Assembly: GCF_002368035.1 (NCBI RefSeq)
Contig: NZ_AP018222.1
Location: forward strand, 4,705,534 to 4,769,533
Source: Nostoc linckia NIES-25
GTDB taxonomy: Bacteria; Cyanobacteriota; Cyanobacteriia; Cyanobacteriales; Nostocaceae
DNA length: 64,000 bases
Direction of reading: 5' to 3'
Below the pieces are notes generated by a model. The model searched no databases and was not told the DNA's origin. It was given only the letters and a program-made list of their open reading frames with translations. Position 1 is the stretch's first letter. Every line of letters begins with the position of its first letter. Positions 63,470-64,000 of the stretch are shown here, one piece after another. The position numbers and the translations under genes are program-made.

Positions 63470-64000
63470 TTACTCAACTACTCCTGACTCTGGTTCTGGG
63501 ACTACTAAATCAGACACTAAATCCGGCAAAAATGGTTGTTGCTCATCTTTTGATGTCTGAATATTGTCTTCAGCAGCGGGTAACCAACTGATAAACGGTA
63601 GAGGTAACAGCCTACTGAGGTTAGTAATTAGCACCAACAACCAAAGCAAATCGAAGTTTGTTGCTGTGATTCCCAGCCAATGAGTGATTAATGCCCCAAA
63701 TGCCTGGGAAAAGCTGCCTCCTAAATTCAACACTGACATTATCAAGGCAAATAATGTTGCTTCTACGCCAAAAGGACAAAGCCTTGCTGCTAGCACCATC
63801 ACTTGCATAAAGGCAATTTTTCCCATCACAGAGAGAATAAGACTATCACCCAAACTAAACCAGTGGTCATCTATACCCAACAGCCGATTAGTGTGAGTTA
63901 CCAATAAAATCATTGTCATCCCCAAAATTGAGGAAAGGACAGCACTCCAAGCAAAAACTACACGAAAAGGTATGCTTTTGAGGAAACTTTGAAAAATCCA
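63470..64000 (-). CDS. BT1-type folate/biopterin family transporter (5' truncated by window end)
   Basis: This is the C-terminal part (about 176 residues in the window) of a membrane transporter; the frame is open through the last base, so the start is outside. It has about four helices and the segment LCPFGVEATLFALIMSVLNLGG, which resembles cyanobacterial BT1 members related to folate transporters. The substrate is inferred from the family. The final 40 residues form an acidic hydrophilic tail. Confidence 0.7.
   Translation of the reverse strand, partial: WIFQSFLKSIPFRVVFAWSAVLSSILGMTMILLVTHTNRLLGIDDHWFSLGDSLILSVMGKIAFMQVMVLAARLCPFGVEATLFALIMSVLNLGGSFSQAFGALITHWLGITATNFDLLWLLVLITNLSRLLPLPFISWLPAAEDNIQTSKDEQQPFLPDLVSDLVVPEPESGVVE

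Noticed and set aside
1..64000. CRISPR arrays, tRNA and rRNA genes
   Set aside because: Regularly spaced direct repeats of 30-40 bp were not seen, and no cloverleaf-like or rRNA segment was recognised; the tandem heptamers are not CRISPR repeats.

Overview
The window is chromosomal-looking DNA from a filamentous, probably heterocyst-forming cyanobacterium (order Nostocales: Nostoc, Tolypothrix, Calothrix or Scytonema type). The evidence is: the rbcL-rbcX-rbcS operon with a separate Rubisco activase; petM; a dnaE split by an intein; a CrtO-type ketolase; a Ycf39-like protein; very many copies of the HIP1 octamer GCGATCGC; heptameric tandem repeats (GAGTTAT, GTCATTA); and low-complexity G-rich or C-rich intergenic runs. 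No tRNA, rRNA or CRISPR array was recognised. The assignment rests on gene content and repeats read by eye; no search was run.

Layout. 0-4.3 kb: the 3' part of a cyclic-peptide exporter, a methyltransferase, a small membrane protein and a GAF-GGDEF diguanylate cyclase. 4.4-7.6 kb: a very large CyRepA1-like plasmid-type replication protein with an in-frame block of low-complexity repeat. 8.5-13 kb: TPR proteins and an Rpn/DUF4351 nuclease whose C-terminal part is duplicated as a separate small ORF. 13.4-16.2 kb: a substrate-binding lipoprotein followed after 9 nt by a sensory diguanylate cyclase. 16.5-25.1 kb: crtO, an LmeA-like protein, rca, a Uma2 nuclease, an SGNH hydrolase and the rbc operon, all on the minus strand. 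26-33 kb: a beta-propeller protein, panB, a small unlisted ORF, a dicarboxylate symporter and the N-terminal half of split-intein dnaE. 33.9-38.7 kb: a surface-polysaccharide-like cluster (FkbM, GT2, solute-binding lipoprotein, S66 peptidase, FkbM). 40-43.6 kb: hemE, an SDR, Uma2 and a frameshifted methyltransferase gene. 44-49.4 kb: pstS-pstC-pstA-pstB-pstB2 behind an 11-bp-phased Pho box. 49.8-54.7 kb: a zinc-ribbon/NYN/LOTUS-like protein, an SDR, hppD, a HAD phosphatase and three small unknown genes. 54.8-64 kb: pdxA, petM, ycf39, NAD kinase, an NblR-like regulator, a DUF192 lipoprotein, a DUF2949 protein, an alanine/serine-glyoxylate aminotransferase and a BT1-type transporter cut by the window end.

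How it fits together. The centre of the window is carbon fixation (rbcLXS, rca), with photorespiratory glyoxylate metabolism (aminotransferase), pigment or quinone pathways (crtO, hemE, hppD) and photosynthetic complexes (petM, ycf39) nearby. Phosphate uptake and c-di-GMP signalling are also represented.

The most unusual material is the small repeated DNA. There are two families of MITE-like elements: about 100 bp with TTATACC ends, and about 160 bp with GAGGATGTTTGAAAAGT ends and TTA target duplications. There is a family of 28-29 bp palindromes with conserved ends and covarying cores; one copy is split by a MITE, which fixes the MITE boundaries and target duplication. Two repeat blocks are translated in frame inside conserved genes (the CyRepA1-like gene and hppD). 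The best protein-level candidates for something new are the Rpn gene with its separate C-terminal paralogue and the zinc-ribbon/NYN/LOTUS-like fusion.
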